Counted from the stretch's first letter, positions 35,760 through 47,658 are shown. The stretch is 64,000 bases of DNA from Gloeopeniophorella convolvens (GCA_022496205.1 WTXD01000048.1:62001-126000), one strand, 5' to 3'. Made by a program: numbers and translations. The notes: generated by a model from the letters alone, not told the origin.

Positions 35760-36714
35760 ATTCTAGGACTCGGAGGCGAATCGGAAATCGCGGTGCACGA
35801 TCAATAGAGTTTACATGATGTGGCACCGTACAGGGGCTCAGGGATGCTGTGACCTGGCGGCCTGCGTACGTAGGGTGGCCCTGGCGTAGCTCAGTATGCG
35901 GCACGGTGCCATTGACAACGGTGAACATGGTATTGGAGGCGGGTGCGGGAACGGTGTGCGAGGCGGTTTGGAAGACGGACTGCGGAATAAGTCCGCACTG
36001 TCGAAGCTTGTTGAAGACGCGTCGTGCCAGGATGGCGAGCCTGAGAGTTGGGCGAATATAACACTGGCATGGATAGTTTTAGGTCGGCGAGACTCTGCGA
36101 GAGGTCCACTGATTGGCTGGAGACGATGCGCACGTGATCTGAGCACCGCGTCGAACCTCGTCGAACCGCCTGGGCCATACAACATCGACTCCACCCGCTG
36201 GCAATGGAACAACTTGAACTCCCCGAATGCCGTTGCACTCCATTCGCCTTCCGGCCCCTCGCTCCAAGCATATATTCCGAATGTGATGTGAACTCTCCTC
36301 GAGGCTTCTTCCCCATGGCACCTTCCAACCCATGCCTTTGAAATTTGTTCGGAACCCCGCAATGTCGCTGTCACAAACTGGAGACGAGCAGGTGCTCCCA
36401 CCTCTGTTGGACCAGGTTAGTGTCCTTTCGCTGCTTCATGGATCCCAAACAGTAAACTCCTCCTCACAGATACCAATGACAATGCCACCGTATCGCCATC
36501 TGACGCCCCTGGCGCCCTCTGTTTCACTAAGCTGGTGGGGCTTGAGGCCGTATCATTTCCTCTCTCTCAGTGGGATTTCTTTCGCGCTCCCGAACGTCAT
36601 CTACACGCGGTACGCCAGGAGCAGCCGGCGACACCTACCTCCCCTTCCTCAGGGGCGCGCTGCAACTGATGCACCGACGACGGTTGTTTACCCCTGACTG
36701 TTGTCCAAAGCGCG
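35760..36714 (+). promoter_or_regulatory. Upstream block P without its gene
   Basis: This copy has the 'gcggaataa-gtccgc-actgtcgaagcttg' motif at about 35982-36010, GATTGG at 36111-36116, CACGTGA at 36131-36137, an AT-rich 'catatattcc' box at about 36269-36278, an exon-like stretch from an ATG at 36362 to a GTTAGT donor at 36416, and the next acceptor with 'ataccaatg' near 36470. After that the DUF6535 coding sequence is absent and unrecognised sequence follows to the P450 relic. The minus-strand piece S-N-T-M-F-T-V-V-N-G-T at about 35.94 kb is shared with the 27-kb block. Confidence 0.5.
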
Positions 36715-37695
36715 GTGCGGATTACGCTTACTCTTCTCGCTCCTAAGCCTAACGTCTCTCCAGGAGATATGATCTACATGACTGCATTGGACCAATGTAT
36801 GTTCTTGCTGAATACCCACAAGGCTGCTACAAATCTTCTGGACAAAAAGCCATCGATCTACAATGACAGGCCCCATTTCATCGTGGCGAGAAAGCTTGTC
36901 GAGCGCAGAATAGTGATGGCGTTGGCGCGATTCACCGATCTGTGAGTTCGAGCTGGGTCCACACTCTTCATGGTTTCTGATGCAGACATCGACTTTCTAG
37001 GTGGCGGTGTATGCGCAGAGCCGCGCAAGACAGTTTTAGGAAGAACGTCGTCAAGAATTACCACCGGATCTAGGAACGATAGTTTGTCTTCCTTGCTCAC
37101 CGCGTGCTCCCCGACCCGGTGGACATGGTCGAGTATATGCGCCGGCGGCCGCACCTCCGCGTTGGTGATTATGTCTGTCGTGTATGACCTGCCGCCCATC
37201 GGGGTATACGATGGTCCTAACGTCGCCAAGATCAATAAGCACAACAACTGAATGTTGGCGGAAACGCAGCTGGGAGTATATTCGGTGGAGTTCTTCCCGT
37301 GGCTAGAGCACGTTCCGAGCAGGTCTGTGTCAATCGCCAAGACCGATCTCAATACCCTAATGGCTCCTCGCCGCCCATCAGGTCCGCGAAATGGAAACGA
37401 CCTGCAGAAGCGTTACCACCAACAAGCCAATGCCATGTTCCGCGGGCTGTTCAGTAAAGCCCAAAACGATTCGGTCTGTCCAGTTGTCGAAATAACAGAT
37501 CCTTTCTGGTTTCTCATCGCACATTCTGCCTTGGCAGCAGAGCGGAATAGACTGGCCGAGCATCGGCGCGGCTTTGATCAAGCAGCAGAAGCGCTTTGGT
37601 CTTTCGGACGTGGAAACTGTCTGGATTGCCGGCGATACGTTGTAAGTCCATTATATTCATGCCTTTGGCTGCGCACCGTTCATCTTTCCATGTGA
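36715..37695 (+). pseudogene. Cytochrome P450 fragment
   Basis: The first exon reads M-T-A-L-D-Q-C-M-F-L-L-N-T, N-L-L-D-K-K-P-S-I-Y-N-D-R-P, the typical region before helix C in basidiomycete P450s. After a short intron the helix C motif W-R-x-M-R-R-A-A-Q appears (about 37000-37030), then in-frame stops. Further pieces are S-V-V-Y-D-L-P-P-I near 37190, V-E-F-F-P-W-L-E-H-V-P-S-R near 37285-37325, and Y-H-Q-Q-A-N-A-M-F-R-G-L-F near 37410-37450. The I-helix, E-x-x-R and haem-binding Cys region are not found before 38.4 kb. P450s are haem monooxygenases anchored in the ER; this relic has no catalytic part. Confidence 0.7.
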
Positions 37696-37699
37696 CTCC

Positions 37700-38418
37700 T
37701 CAGCGGCGCGGCTTCTAAAACGACGGTACGCAGCCTGATGTGGTGGTGTCTGGCGGTGTGCTGCGATATTAGCATACCCCGAGACGCAGGCACCCAACAG
37801 AAGAGCTCGGTCCCCGGTCCTGTCGCGAGCCGCCGTCGCCGCCGATCCTTTGGCGCGCAACTTGTACTCCAACATAAGAGACCTTACAGAACAAAACCAG
37901 TGCATAGGGCTAGGGGTGGAGACAGCGGGGAAGGCACGAAGGAGCGACTGTACATCAGGGCCCGAGATCGCCGGTGTTTGCGTATATTGCAAGCGCTCAA
38001 GGCAATCGGACACCCACGCCACCTAGACTCCTAATAACAGAAGACAGTCATGTCGTTATAAGCACGCCACTCATCCAGAACGACTGTCTTCTCGGATCGG
38101 ATAAGGTCAGCAACGGAGACTATGTAAAGGCATTGCGAAGTGCGTGTGAGCCTCATTCTTTGTACCAATACCATCCTGACCTTCCGATGGCCGGCCAGAC
38201 AGCAGCTCAGCCCACGATGTGAGTCTCGAGTCAGCAGCCCCTTCTTACCCACAAACCGAAAGAGACCATCGCCTAGCGTCCTACCAGGAGGTTACGAGTT
38301 GTCCCAGCTGCGTGGAACTGACGAAGATCCCATCGTCACTCAACACCATAGGTATGCACAAACGCTTGGATATTACCAATGCACGCGAGGCCGCTGATGC
38401 ACTATTCTCAACGGCAGT
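37700..38418. other. Spacer between P450 relic and SDR gene
   Basis: No domain is recognised. The 5' exon(s) of the SDR gene probably lie within 38230-38418. A candidate splice joins an exon ending at about 38351 to an acceptor 'ggcag' just before 38419, but the start codon is not resolved. Confidence 0.35.
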
Positions 38419-39451
38419 GTATACCCGAGCCTGGATCCCACCCCCTTTTTTTCCACGCAGGCATATGCTGGCAAAGTAGCCTTCGTAACAGGTGCATCGC
38501 GAGGCATCGGAGCGGAGATTGCAGTCTACTACGCGCGAGCGGGAGCAGCAGTTACCATCACTGCTCGTACATCATTGGCCCAAACTAAGGAGCGTATTCT
38601 TGCTGCTGTACCCACGGCAAAGGTTCTCGAAATTCCAGTCGACGTCGCCGATCCCGAACAAGTCGGTGCTGCCGTCGAAGCCACCGTGAAGGAATTTGGG
38701 CGACTGGATATCGCTGTTGCCAATGCAGGAACTGCCCAACAAAACGGTCTTCGTAGATACAATCTGCGCGCTCGAGGAGTTTTTTTTTTGACGCATATCG
38801 AGCAGGCATTGGCGATATCGATCCTAATGTTTGGTGGGAAACGGTCGAGGTCAATCTTCGTGGTACATTCAACACCGCTCAGTTAGTTTCTAGCCATGAG
38901 CGATTGAGGTGCTTTGATGACGCGTCACATACAGCTACACCCTTCCTCATCTAGAGACCGCGCATGGGTACTTTGTGGCTACGTCTTCCAATGCTGCGCA
39001 AATCCGCCTTCCCACCGCATCAGACTACAGTGGGTCGAAGTTCGCTATTGGCCGCTTGATCGAGATGATCGCTATCGGTGAGTTACATAGCGCGCACGGC
39101 GGCAAGTCCTTTCTGAAAATGGGCTTGCTCAGAATACCCTTCCGTCAAGGCGTTCGCCATGCATCCCGGTGGCGTTTCAACGGAGCTTACGTCGTCGTCA
39201 AGTCTCCCAAGGGAGCTCTTCATCGATCCTCCGGAGCTTTCTGCTTCATTTACTCTCCACTTGGCATCTGGCAAGGCTGACTGGCTCAATGGGTGGTATG
39301 ATCTTGTTATCTGATTGTTGTTACTCGAGTCTGACTGGCATCCATCAGCTATGTCTCCGCCAACTGGGATATCGACGAATTGGAAAGGGACTGGAAGGCC
39401 AAGGTATTGGAGAAGAGCGCATTCGTCAACAAGCTACATCTGCCCGCGTAA
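38419..39451 (+). CDS. Short-chain dehydrogenase/reductase (SDR), N-terminus unresolved
   Basis: Exons: about 38419-38746, 38806-38881, 38935-39077, 39133-39292, 39349-39451. Introns of 53-59 nt and phases give a continuous frame to TAA at 39449-39451. Motifs: the cofactor-binding loop T-G-A-S-R-G-I-G shortly after G-K-V-A-F-V, D-V-A-D-P, the V-A-N-A-G strand, V-N-L-R-G-T-F, S-S in the active-site strand (A-T-S-S-N-A-A), the catalytic Y-S-G-S-K (Y-x-x-x-K), and H-P-G-G-V after it. The end (Y-V-S-A-N-W-D, V-N-K-L-H-L-P) is like other agaricomycete SDRs. It should be an NAD(P)-dependent oxidoreductase of unknown substrate. The first intron donor is GTCTTC rather than GTRNGT. The coding exons look intact; the promoter and start remain unknown. 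Confidence 0.75.
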
Positions 39452-39854
39452 TCAATCTGAGCCTCCATGCTGTTGGAGTACAAGGAATCGCGCTCCGTTC
39501 GGTCTTCCGACCGGGCCGCCCTCCCGGATCCTCTCCTCATGTCTCCGCTACTCCCACCCCCGCCTCGCTCGTCCCTTTTCTTCCTAGCTCCCGCATGCAA
39601 GGATTGACTTCAGCCTCTGCCTCCAACGCAAGACGATGCGCAGAAAAATTACGCAGTTGCAGACGAAAAAATGACGGACGCGTCGCCATTATATGTACGT
39701 TCTTGCTGTACCCGGCCATTCAAGCTCCAGTTTCCGGAATCCCTTGTGATTGCCCCAATGTTAGCACACTGAGATACTACTATTACCTTGTAGTATAAAC
39801 TGTAATCACGAGTCTCCGTCATCAACTTCAGTCTTGAGCAAGGCATTCAGTCCG
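39452..39854. other. Spacer, SDR 3' end to duplication copy B
   Basis: It probably holds the SDR 3' untranslated region. No coding sequence is recognised. The duplication begins near 39855. Confidence 0.4.
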
Positions 39855-40493
39855 ATGAGTCAGTGACGAAGGCGAAGTTGGTCATGCACTGGGCAGACGC
39901 TAGTCGAATCGGGCCGCCATCCGGCCGCGCGCTGCGAGCCTCTGACCCTCTCTGACCACATTCGTTCCGCCGCACGCCTTCGACGACCTCTTGCCCACTG
40001 GCCTTGCCCTCCACCGTGAAGAGTCGCAATGGTGGAACATCCTCGGCTCTTGCGGAGCATGCAGTAGCCGCCCTCTGCAAATCAAGATCTTGTGGCAAGC
40101 TGCCGCACGAGGCACACTCGAGTCGGCAATTTTCCCATCGCTAATCGATGTCCATATCTGCCTCCACAACTCTACCCTTCCAGCTCGCTCTCGCATCCAA
40201 CACGCACGACATTTGTTGCAGTCCCAAGATAGATGGCGCGAGGACGACATAGGAAGCAGGGAAACACAGTGCGTAGCCGCACATCCATTTGCAATTGACT
40301 GAGACGAGCAGAATTGGGTACGGAGCAGGACGGGCACAAACATGGTAGACGAGAGACAGGATCGTGTAGGAAGAAACGACAGAGGTACAACGACCACAAC
40401 GATGAATATAAAACGAATCAAACCCGACGATATCAACGTCCCTCAGCCGCGACGCGGTCCCCATGGGGGGAGTCAGATCAGGCAGCGCGCGGC

Positions 40494-42416
40494 TCACTTC
40501 GTGACGTTCGTCCACTTCGAGGTGTCCAGAATCTCCTCTCGCATCCTTTCAGCCCAACCTCCACCTTTGATGGGCTCTCCGGTCTTCACCCACTGATCGA
40601 AGTCTTTGTTGTATTCCTTCAAGATTTTCTTGGCGATCTTGACCTTCTGGCGAGATCGCTTCGACCAGACGGCGTTGCAAGAGTCCTCGAAGTGACGCTT
40701 GCACGCGTCGGGGCGTCCAAAGCAGTCTCCACACTTCATGCAAGGGTGGATGGCCTTGGGGTGCTCCTCGGAGCAGTCGCAGTGGCGCTTGAAGTCGCGC
40801 CACTTCTTGATCAACTCGGAAGGGCAAAGTTTGCATCGAATGACTTTGACCTCCCTGCGATCGATTAGCTCCTGGGGAGCATCGAGGAGCGCTCGATGCC
40901 TGTCGCTCAGCTTCTTTGGCATCTTGTCCTCCTTTTCGTCTTCTCCATCTTGCTTGGCCTCCTTGCGCCCCTCCTCTCCCCTCTTGGTCTGAGCTGGCGC
41001 TTCGCCCGCGCGAGTGCCCGCCACCTTCCGTGAGCCGCTTGGCCCTGGGAGGGATTGACGATACACTCCTTGGGCGGCTATGGCAGCGAGCTTCTCCGCT
41101 CCGTTGCCCGCCGACTCGGATCTATCGTTGATACATTTCAGGGTCCCGGTGACGGGCGACTGGCCCGTCTTCGCGTGGACCCTTCTTGTCGTCGTCGCCC
41201 TGGCTCTGACGGGTTTGGCTTTCTTGTGCGATTGCTCCTCGAAGTGGAGGTCGCTGCCAAGGATACCATCATCGTCGACTCGGTGCTCTTCTCTGGGTCG
41301 TTTCTCAAGGGCCACGCGGGGAGTGGGAGCCTCCTCGTGCCCCGGCGATACGACGAAAAATGGTCCTTGGGGTTGCGCCGGTGCAGCAGTTCTGGGAGCG
41401 GATCTGAGGGGAACTGGCTGGCTGCGCGGCCTATGAGTTCGGTATGAGTAAATGACAAGGTGTGCCCACGCGGGCCGGACATTCAGGACGACTACTTACG
41501 AGCTGCGCGCGTGCGTGCTGCCGCATTGTGGGAGGTAGCCAGAGTGCATGTTGTCCAGTTCTTCCTGGGTACACCAACCGTCGCCGTTGCCATCGGGGGA
41601 AAGCCAGGGTGGCCGGATGCAGGTCGTTTGATCGGGCTCGCTCGACCCAGAGAATTCGAGTGGCGCCGGCTCCGGCGCTGAGATGCCATAGGAAGAGTAC
41701 TGTGGCGGGTGACGGTGAGCAGAGATCGTTAGCGTGGGTGCTACTTCTTGTACTCACGTTCGACAGTGGAGTGGACTCGCACCGATAGTCGTGCACCGGT
41801 GTGGCCGCCTGGCCGGTGCCGTTGACATGTGGCGGGAAAGAAAAACCAAACCTTGAGACTTTGCGCAGGATCAGTACGGGAACAAGCGTGAAAGGTGTGG
41901 GAAATTACCTCGAGGAACGATAGCGGTGGCGCGGGGGACCTTTGGCACGGTGAACGTGAGTGGCACTCTTGATCAACATGCTTGAACTCACGGGCGGAGC
42001 GGCGTCGCCACCAAACTTGTACGTGGGAGCGTCGCAAAAACCAGGGGCATTGAAGGCAGTAGTAGGTTGATTGTTTGTAGCGACGTTATAGCTGGTGGCA
42101 TTGAAGGGGATAGGGACGCTACTGGAATCACGGATGTTCGCTGATTCGAGACCCTGTGGCACCATATTATAAGCGGCTCTCTGTGGCACCGTACCCCTCA
42201 AGTACTCACAGCAAACTCAGGAAGTTCAGAGAGAAGTGAAGTAGGATGCGGGTGACCATCCGGAGGGGGGAAAGTGTCGTTGGACCCGAACCCAACCTCG
42301 ACGGGGCCCATGTACCCAGGTTCGAGATACTCGGGAGCGAACTCGGGAGACAGGTAGTCCATGTTGTGGGGAGGGAAGACGAACGTCAGGTTAGCAGATG
42401 GCTGCGAGTATTCCAT
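40494..42416 (-). CDS. Zinc-finger protein B (C2H2-like), six exons, 545 aa
   Basis: Exons: 42416-42210, 42153-41992, 41939-41909, 41858-41758, 41699-41500, 41430-40494. Donors and acceptors match those of gene A at equivalent places, and the phases are the same. The zinc-finger region is almost unchanged from A (C-K-L-C, F-K-R-H-C, C-M-K-C, C-F-x-R-x-D-x-C-x-R-H), as is the C-terminal S-K-W-T-N-V-T-K, while the middle Ser/Pro/Lys-rich region (about residues 240-360) differs at many positions. That contrast implies selection on the finger region. A nuclear regulator is plausible but not proven. Confidence 0.75.
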
Positions 42417-42514
42417 TGCAGTGGAGGAGGGGGTTCAATTTGTGGAGGGGAGAGAGATTGACAACTGTGGGGGGTTGATGGGGGAACGGAGCAGGAGCAA
42501 GACATTTGAACAAC

Positions 42515-42575
42515 ACGTTCATTTATTGACTCTCCGCATCCCCGAACGGGCTTCTTTTCCTGCGCTCAACGACAC
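42515..42575 (-). promoter_or_regulatory. Conserved promoter/leader block of zinc-finger gene B
   Basis: Nearly identical to 5985-6045 upstream of gene A, including the minus-strand AATAAATGAACG stretch, at a similar distance from the start codon. Confidence 0.55.
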
Positions 42576-42599
42576 CCGAGCGTGACTCGGAGACGGCAG

Positions 42600-45500
42600 C
42601 ATGTGCATTTCCAGGCACTCAAGGATCTATAGTTTAAGGACCCGTCTGTGTTCGAGTATCTACCAGGAGGACGAGAGCGCGTCGCCTCGTTAGAACTTAG
42701 TAATGGTGCCCGCTGCAGAGAGGAAAGTCCCCCGCACACGACCTCCTATGATCCTACATAGCGTTGGAAACAATAGATGTGTGTATCACTATATGTTATA
42801 TTTCCAAGGACTGCTGTGGAGCGGAGAAGGCCATGGCGCCTCTGCCTTGTGTATTCCGGGCGACAATGAAGGCTCGACCACGAACAAAAGGCTATGCATA
42901 AATCTGAAACGTACGAGATGGGAGATCTGACTGGATTTGACGCTACCCATCGAACAGGTGAAGGATGGTGTAGGCTACTTCACAGGGCATCTAGAAATGG
43001 AGATGTATTGCATCAGGGTGTATATCCCTACTATGTACATGCGCCCCACCGGGTCCGCGAACGTAACCTTTCAATGGGATTATTCCTAGGTAAGCCAGAC
43101 GCAAGTCGAGTTCACAGCAAGGGACAAGGCCCCTCGCCGTAAGCACCACGCTTGCGACGCGTGGCCGTTTATGGATGCATTCCCGCGTGTCGGAGTCTAG
43201 GCTTTGAAGAACAATAGCGTCATCATAAAAAGGAAGGAAAACACGCATCTCAGGTTTGCAGTCACTTACATATCGACAAAAGTTGCATAGATGTACAACA
43301 CCCCCCCCCCCCCCCCGCGGGGTGCTGTCGGCGCCAGAACTAGCTCAGTGGGAGCTCCAAGGGGAATTGGAGAAACTTGAAGATGTCGTATCCTCGCCAA
43401 GGTTCCGGGGAGCTGAATGTGTTTCGAAATCGTGCTTGGTCTTGACATGACGATGGTAGCCGGCTACGCGACTGCAAGCATCCCAAGTCGCGTCCGGCGT
43501 CGCCCGGAATTCAAATCGACAGCATAACTCGTCGTGCGCATTAGCGCCTTTCATGCCAGTGGTGCCGTTGGACGCATGTCCAGGCTCAGTTCTGCATATT
43601 ATAAGACAGGGCTCGGGGCCCGGATGAACAGGAGTAGGGAAGACGCGAGGAACCTCATCCACGCGTCGCAGGTTACCCTCGGACTTTGTCCACCCGGCGA
43701 CGATCAGCCAGCGTGATACAGGGACCGCGCAGATTCTGCCAACGCAGTGGTACAGGCCACCGGAATCGCGGTTAGTGCCTGCTCGATATCACTGCGTGGG
43801 GTCCAATATTGGAGAAAGGACGCGCCTGTGTTGCGAATGACAACCCTCATGCCGCATGACCTGCGCACAGCCACTGCAGGCGAGTATCCTGCCCGGATGC
43901 GTGAACTCCACACTGCCGACGTCGTTGCTCGCAGGTTTTCCTCGGTACCTAGGTCCCACTATTCGACGGCTCGGAGCTAAGACTCCGCTACTTATGCATA
44001 ATGGGCACGCGACATGAGACGCACTCACCAACAGGTGTTGCGCTCCCGCGGCCCTAGATATACCGTGTCCATGGAGTCAATGCACAATCATAGCATGGAT
44101 CTACTCCACCCCCTTCGCAGTATCCTGTATAACAATTTCTGCCAAGTTCCGCGCGGGCGCCGATTCGTGTATGCAGTTGCAGGCATGAACCGAGGGTGCC
44201 TGCGTCTGCGTGAGGTCTTCGCGCAGGGTCAAATAACAAGGACGTCCATTTCAATCCTTTCGCCACTGCCATGTTAGTCCTGCTACATCATCTCCGCGTC
44301 GTGTCAGTTCCAGCATCGTTAGGAACCTCGAGGCGACCTAGAGGACGTGATCCACGCGCGTCGGATGCGGCGCAAGAGAAGAAGTCGGTCGGGACTCGGC
44401 GTGGGACAGGTGCGGAAATCCGAGACGCCACGTGGTTTCGGCCCGGCATGCCGGAAAGCCTGATTCGCCAGCAGGACTCGCCTCCACTTTTCCATCTGCC
44501 GCGTCATTCCACGACTCCATCGAGCACTGCTCGCTCGTCGCTCTAGCAGCCCGCCTACCACCTCGCCATCTGTCCTGTATTATCTCACCAACTACTGGAG
44601 TGAAGTTGCGCATTACAGCCCCCAGGGCCGTCCCAAACGCTCCGGTTGAAGAGAAGTTCGTTGACAGGTCGAATCAAACGATGCCCTCGGACCTGCCACC
44701 TTGAGCCTCATGTGCGCGAGCAGATGCGCGAGACCCTGTGGACCGACCCGCTCCTTCAAAAAATTATCCTCATGGCAAGATGTGGCGACGCGATCTAACC
44801 AAGACTGGGAACGAGAAGGCTATCCATGTGAGAATGCTTGTATGTTCAGTCTCCGGCGCTGCGATCGATATCTAATCCCACATTCTGTCGTCCCCAATCC
44901 ACGATACAGGACACGTATGGCATCCCTGCGGGTTCACCTATGCGCATATACGCATCCACGCATGCCTATCATGGAATTTTGTGGATTCCGCTGTCTGATC
45001 CATGCGCTCCTCGGATGGGTGGAGGTTTTTTAAGTGGTGCGGAAAGCCCGCAACTTCCTATTGAGATATTTAAGAAGGGCTCTTCACAGGGTTTCATCGG
45101 ACTCAAATCGTCGCCTCGTCAGCGCGTGCGGGAATGACGCGTGTTCCTGTGTTGTTCGGTCATTGTTCGGTTGCTGCATCGATCGATATCGATAACACCC
45201 CACGCTCCTTATTTTTTTACCGGGTTTGTATGCCTATAAGACGAGGAGTACAGACAGGAAGGTAAGTATCAGGCACTTTGGATCGGTTCTCTCCCTCATC
45301 GCAACCTCATTGTTTCGCATTTCCATCCTAGGCATCGTGGGTGCCAGCAGCGTGAGACGGTACGTGGCTGACAATACCCTTTGTCTTCTGAACCTGACGG
45401 GGAACAAGCATGACGCGTGCGTCGAGGACGCCGGAGGCCATCCAAGAAGGTTCTTGAAGCATAGTCGGAGCTTCATGCGTTCTACATCATGATCCTTCAC

Positions 45501-45640
45501 TCCGGTCTGTCGAATATATGTTCGCCTCTGAAGGCGCCGCAGGAGATAATCTAGGTGGACAAAGATGTGCGCACAAAATACTTGCATCGAAGACACGACA
45601 ACAACTGATCGCGATACCCATGGCATACCCATCTTTACAG
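42600..45640. other. Conserved but gene-less middle of duplication copy B
   Basis: Matches 6050-8990 in blocks. A minus-strand frame at 43662-43345 contains a C...C-x-x-x-x-x-x-H-x-x-x-H-like pattern (A-C-S-R-V-A-G-Y-H-R-H-V-K-T-K-H), but this part has no counterpart in copy A and no resolved splice partners. A C17 run lies at 43301-43317. No gene is called. Confidence 0.45.
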
Positions 45641-45644
45641 TCAA

Positions 45645-47580
45645 TTATGCCCTGGTGGCTCTCCTTGCCTCCTGCACCCAATCCTTGTACGACTGAAGTC
45701 CCTGTTCACCCCTTAATAACCTTGGGATCAAGAAAGCCTCGTACGCGCACAGTAGCCCCATCTCTTGCCGGAAGCGCTTTCTACCTGCCTCCTCCGACAG
45801 GGAGATGCAGAACTTCGTGCCCACTTGCTTCTCGACGTGTCGCTCGCACGAGTCCAGGCGGTTGAAGGGGCGCCAGCAACGTTTGCAGAAGTAGAGGCGC
45901 GTCGGGTGGCGAATCTTAGATTCGCAGTGCCGTCCAAAGTTATGGCTGGTGGTGGTCTCTGCGCAAACCCTGCATCTCAATGTTCGCTTCCCTTCTGTCT
46001 GGGGCAAGGTGTCGGCGGAAGCGAAGGCGGTCTCTCGCGGCGTCAAAGAGGTCGTCGTCCCGTCCGGATTCTGGATTCGCGTGGTTGTGCTTGGAAGCGC
46101 GACTACCAGTCGTTCGCGTCTCCTCAGCGCCCCCAGGATGCTTTCAAGGGATGGCGGTGGGCCTTGCACGATAGTCTCCATGGAGCCCTGCACGTATAGC
46201 GTCTTCGGCAGGGGCTCAGCATGGATTCCGGGTGTTGCGCTGGTCGCGGGCGATTCCGCCACGTGACTAGCCGGCTCGAATAAGTGTTGATTCTCGGCTG
46301 GAGCCCCAGCGGTGGTTGGCGTTTGGACACTGGGGGCTCCGCGCCGCACAGTCTCATGCGACTGTTGTAAGGGACCCTCCCTCTCTCTGGAGTAACTGGC
46401 TGCCATGTGACTGCTGCCGGAGGGAAGGCCATACGTGTGGAACTGAGGTGCATGGAGGACACCCGATCCTGATGCATGAGGCCCCCGAGCACCTAGAGGT
46501 GCTTCCAAGGACGCTCGGAACTGGGAGGGCACGGGACCGTCGGCGTCAGACGTAGCGCACATGGTGGTGAGTGCAGTCAACTGGCGCTGGTACCTGAGAA
46601 CACCAGTGTCAACGAGCGGAATCCCTCTCCTTGGCGTGTCGAGAACGTGAAAACGACACTCACCCCAAAAGCCTTTCGTCCACTACCCCTTGATTACTGA
46701 CCGGTATCTGTGGTGCGTTGTAGCCAATCTCCGGTTGCTGGGGGGGAGCCCAGCCCGCATTTCCACCGTCGAACGGCAGATAGGACGGTGGTGCGGTGTA
46801 CGCCAGCACAGGTGCGCGTTGCTCGAAGTCGTTGACAAATTGTTCCTGAGCGAAGGCCTGTACTGGGAAGCTCAATTGCCGATGGGCCTCTGGCGCTTCA
46901 ACGGCGTATGGTGCGTCGAGGGCGGGACCGGCAGGTGTCGAAAACCCTACATTGTATGGGTACGGAGGGAACTCATTCGGCGGCGAAGGGGTCGTATCTG
47001 CGCCGATAGAGAGAGCTGTACGTGGGTTCAGATGTATTGTCCAGTCCCAGAGCTGACGAGACTTACGTGGGGTATAGCCATACTGACACAGCTCGGGGAC
47101 GCCGTAGCCTTTTGGCATGGGCGCGTATGGGAGTCGGCTGGTGGCATTGATTGTGGCATTGGAGGTGCTCTGGACAGTAGGCGCGACTGAGGTAGAGGCA
47201 AATGTAGCTTCTGAAGAGGAAGCGCCATTGAAGTTGAACGTAGACCCTAGGTATGTAGCTGCCGATTCCCAGGTGCTGTTCGCATAGACGCTGGGTGGTT
47301 CAACAAACATGTTCCCAGACGTGTGTGCGATGGCCGGGCTTTGGGAGCCCCAGTACGGTGCATTGACGGGTACCATCCCGAGTGTACTGGCCACCAGGCG
47401 AATGAACTCTGGATCCGTTTTGAAGCTGCGCTCGGCAAAGCGCTGCTCAGTGTGCTCCTCGGGGCGGCGTATGACGACTGGCTGCTCTATCGAGGGCGGG
47501 TTGGCATTCCTGGAGGTGGAAGTGGAGCCGGAAGAATAAACGTAGGCGGAGTTGTGTGTGTTAGAAGATTGGTACTGCAT
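45645..47580 (-). CDS. Second zinc-finger gene, three exons, 604 aa, intact
   Basis: Exons: 47580-47067, 47015-46664, 46593-45645. Introns of 51 and 70 nt have GTAAGT/CAG and GTGAGT/CAG borders. I chose the Met at 47580 rather than one ten codons upstream because a TATA-type box lies about 80 nt before it and the paralogue at 0.83 kb begins at the same place. The first two exons encode a Ser/Thr/Asn- then Pro/Tyr-rich, probably disordered region. The last exon ends with two Cys/His groups: C-R-V-C...F-G-R-H-C and C-K-R-C-W-x-x-F-x-R-x-D-x-C-x-R-H, then a basic helix. Layout and spacing resemble genes A and B, so the two types are probably distant paralogues. Nuclear nucleic-acid binding is likely; targets are unknown. 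Confidence 0.75.
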
Positions 47581-47658
47581 TGAGGTATTTGAGTCGTGGG
47601 GACTGCGCAATAGTGGAGTGTGGGAGGGGGATGGGAGGTGGACGCGATGTACTCGAGG

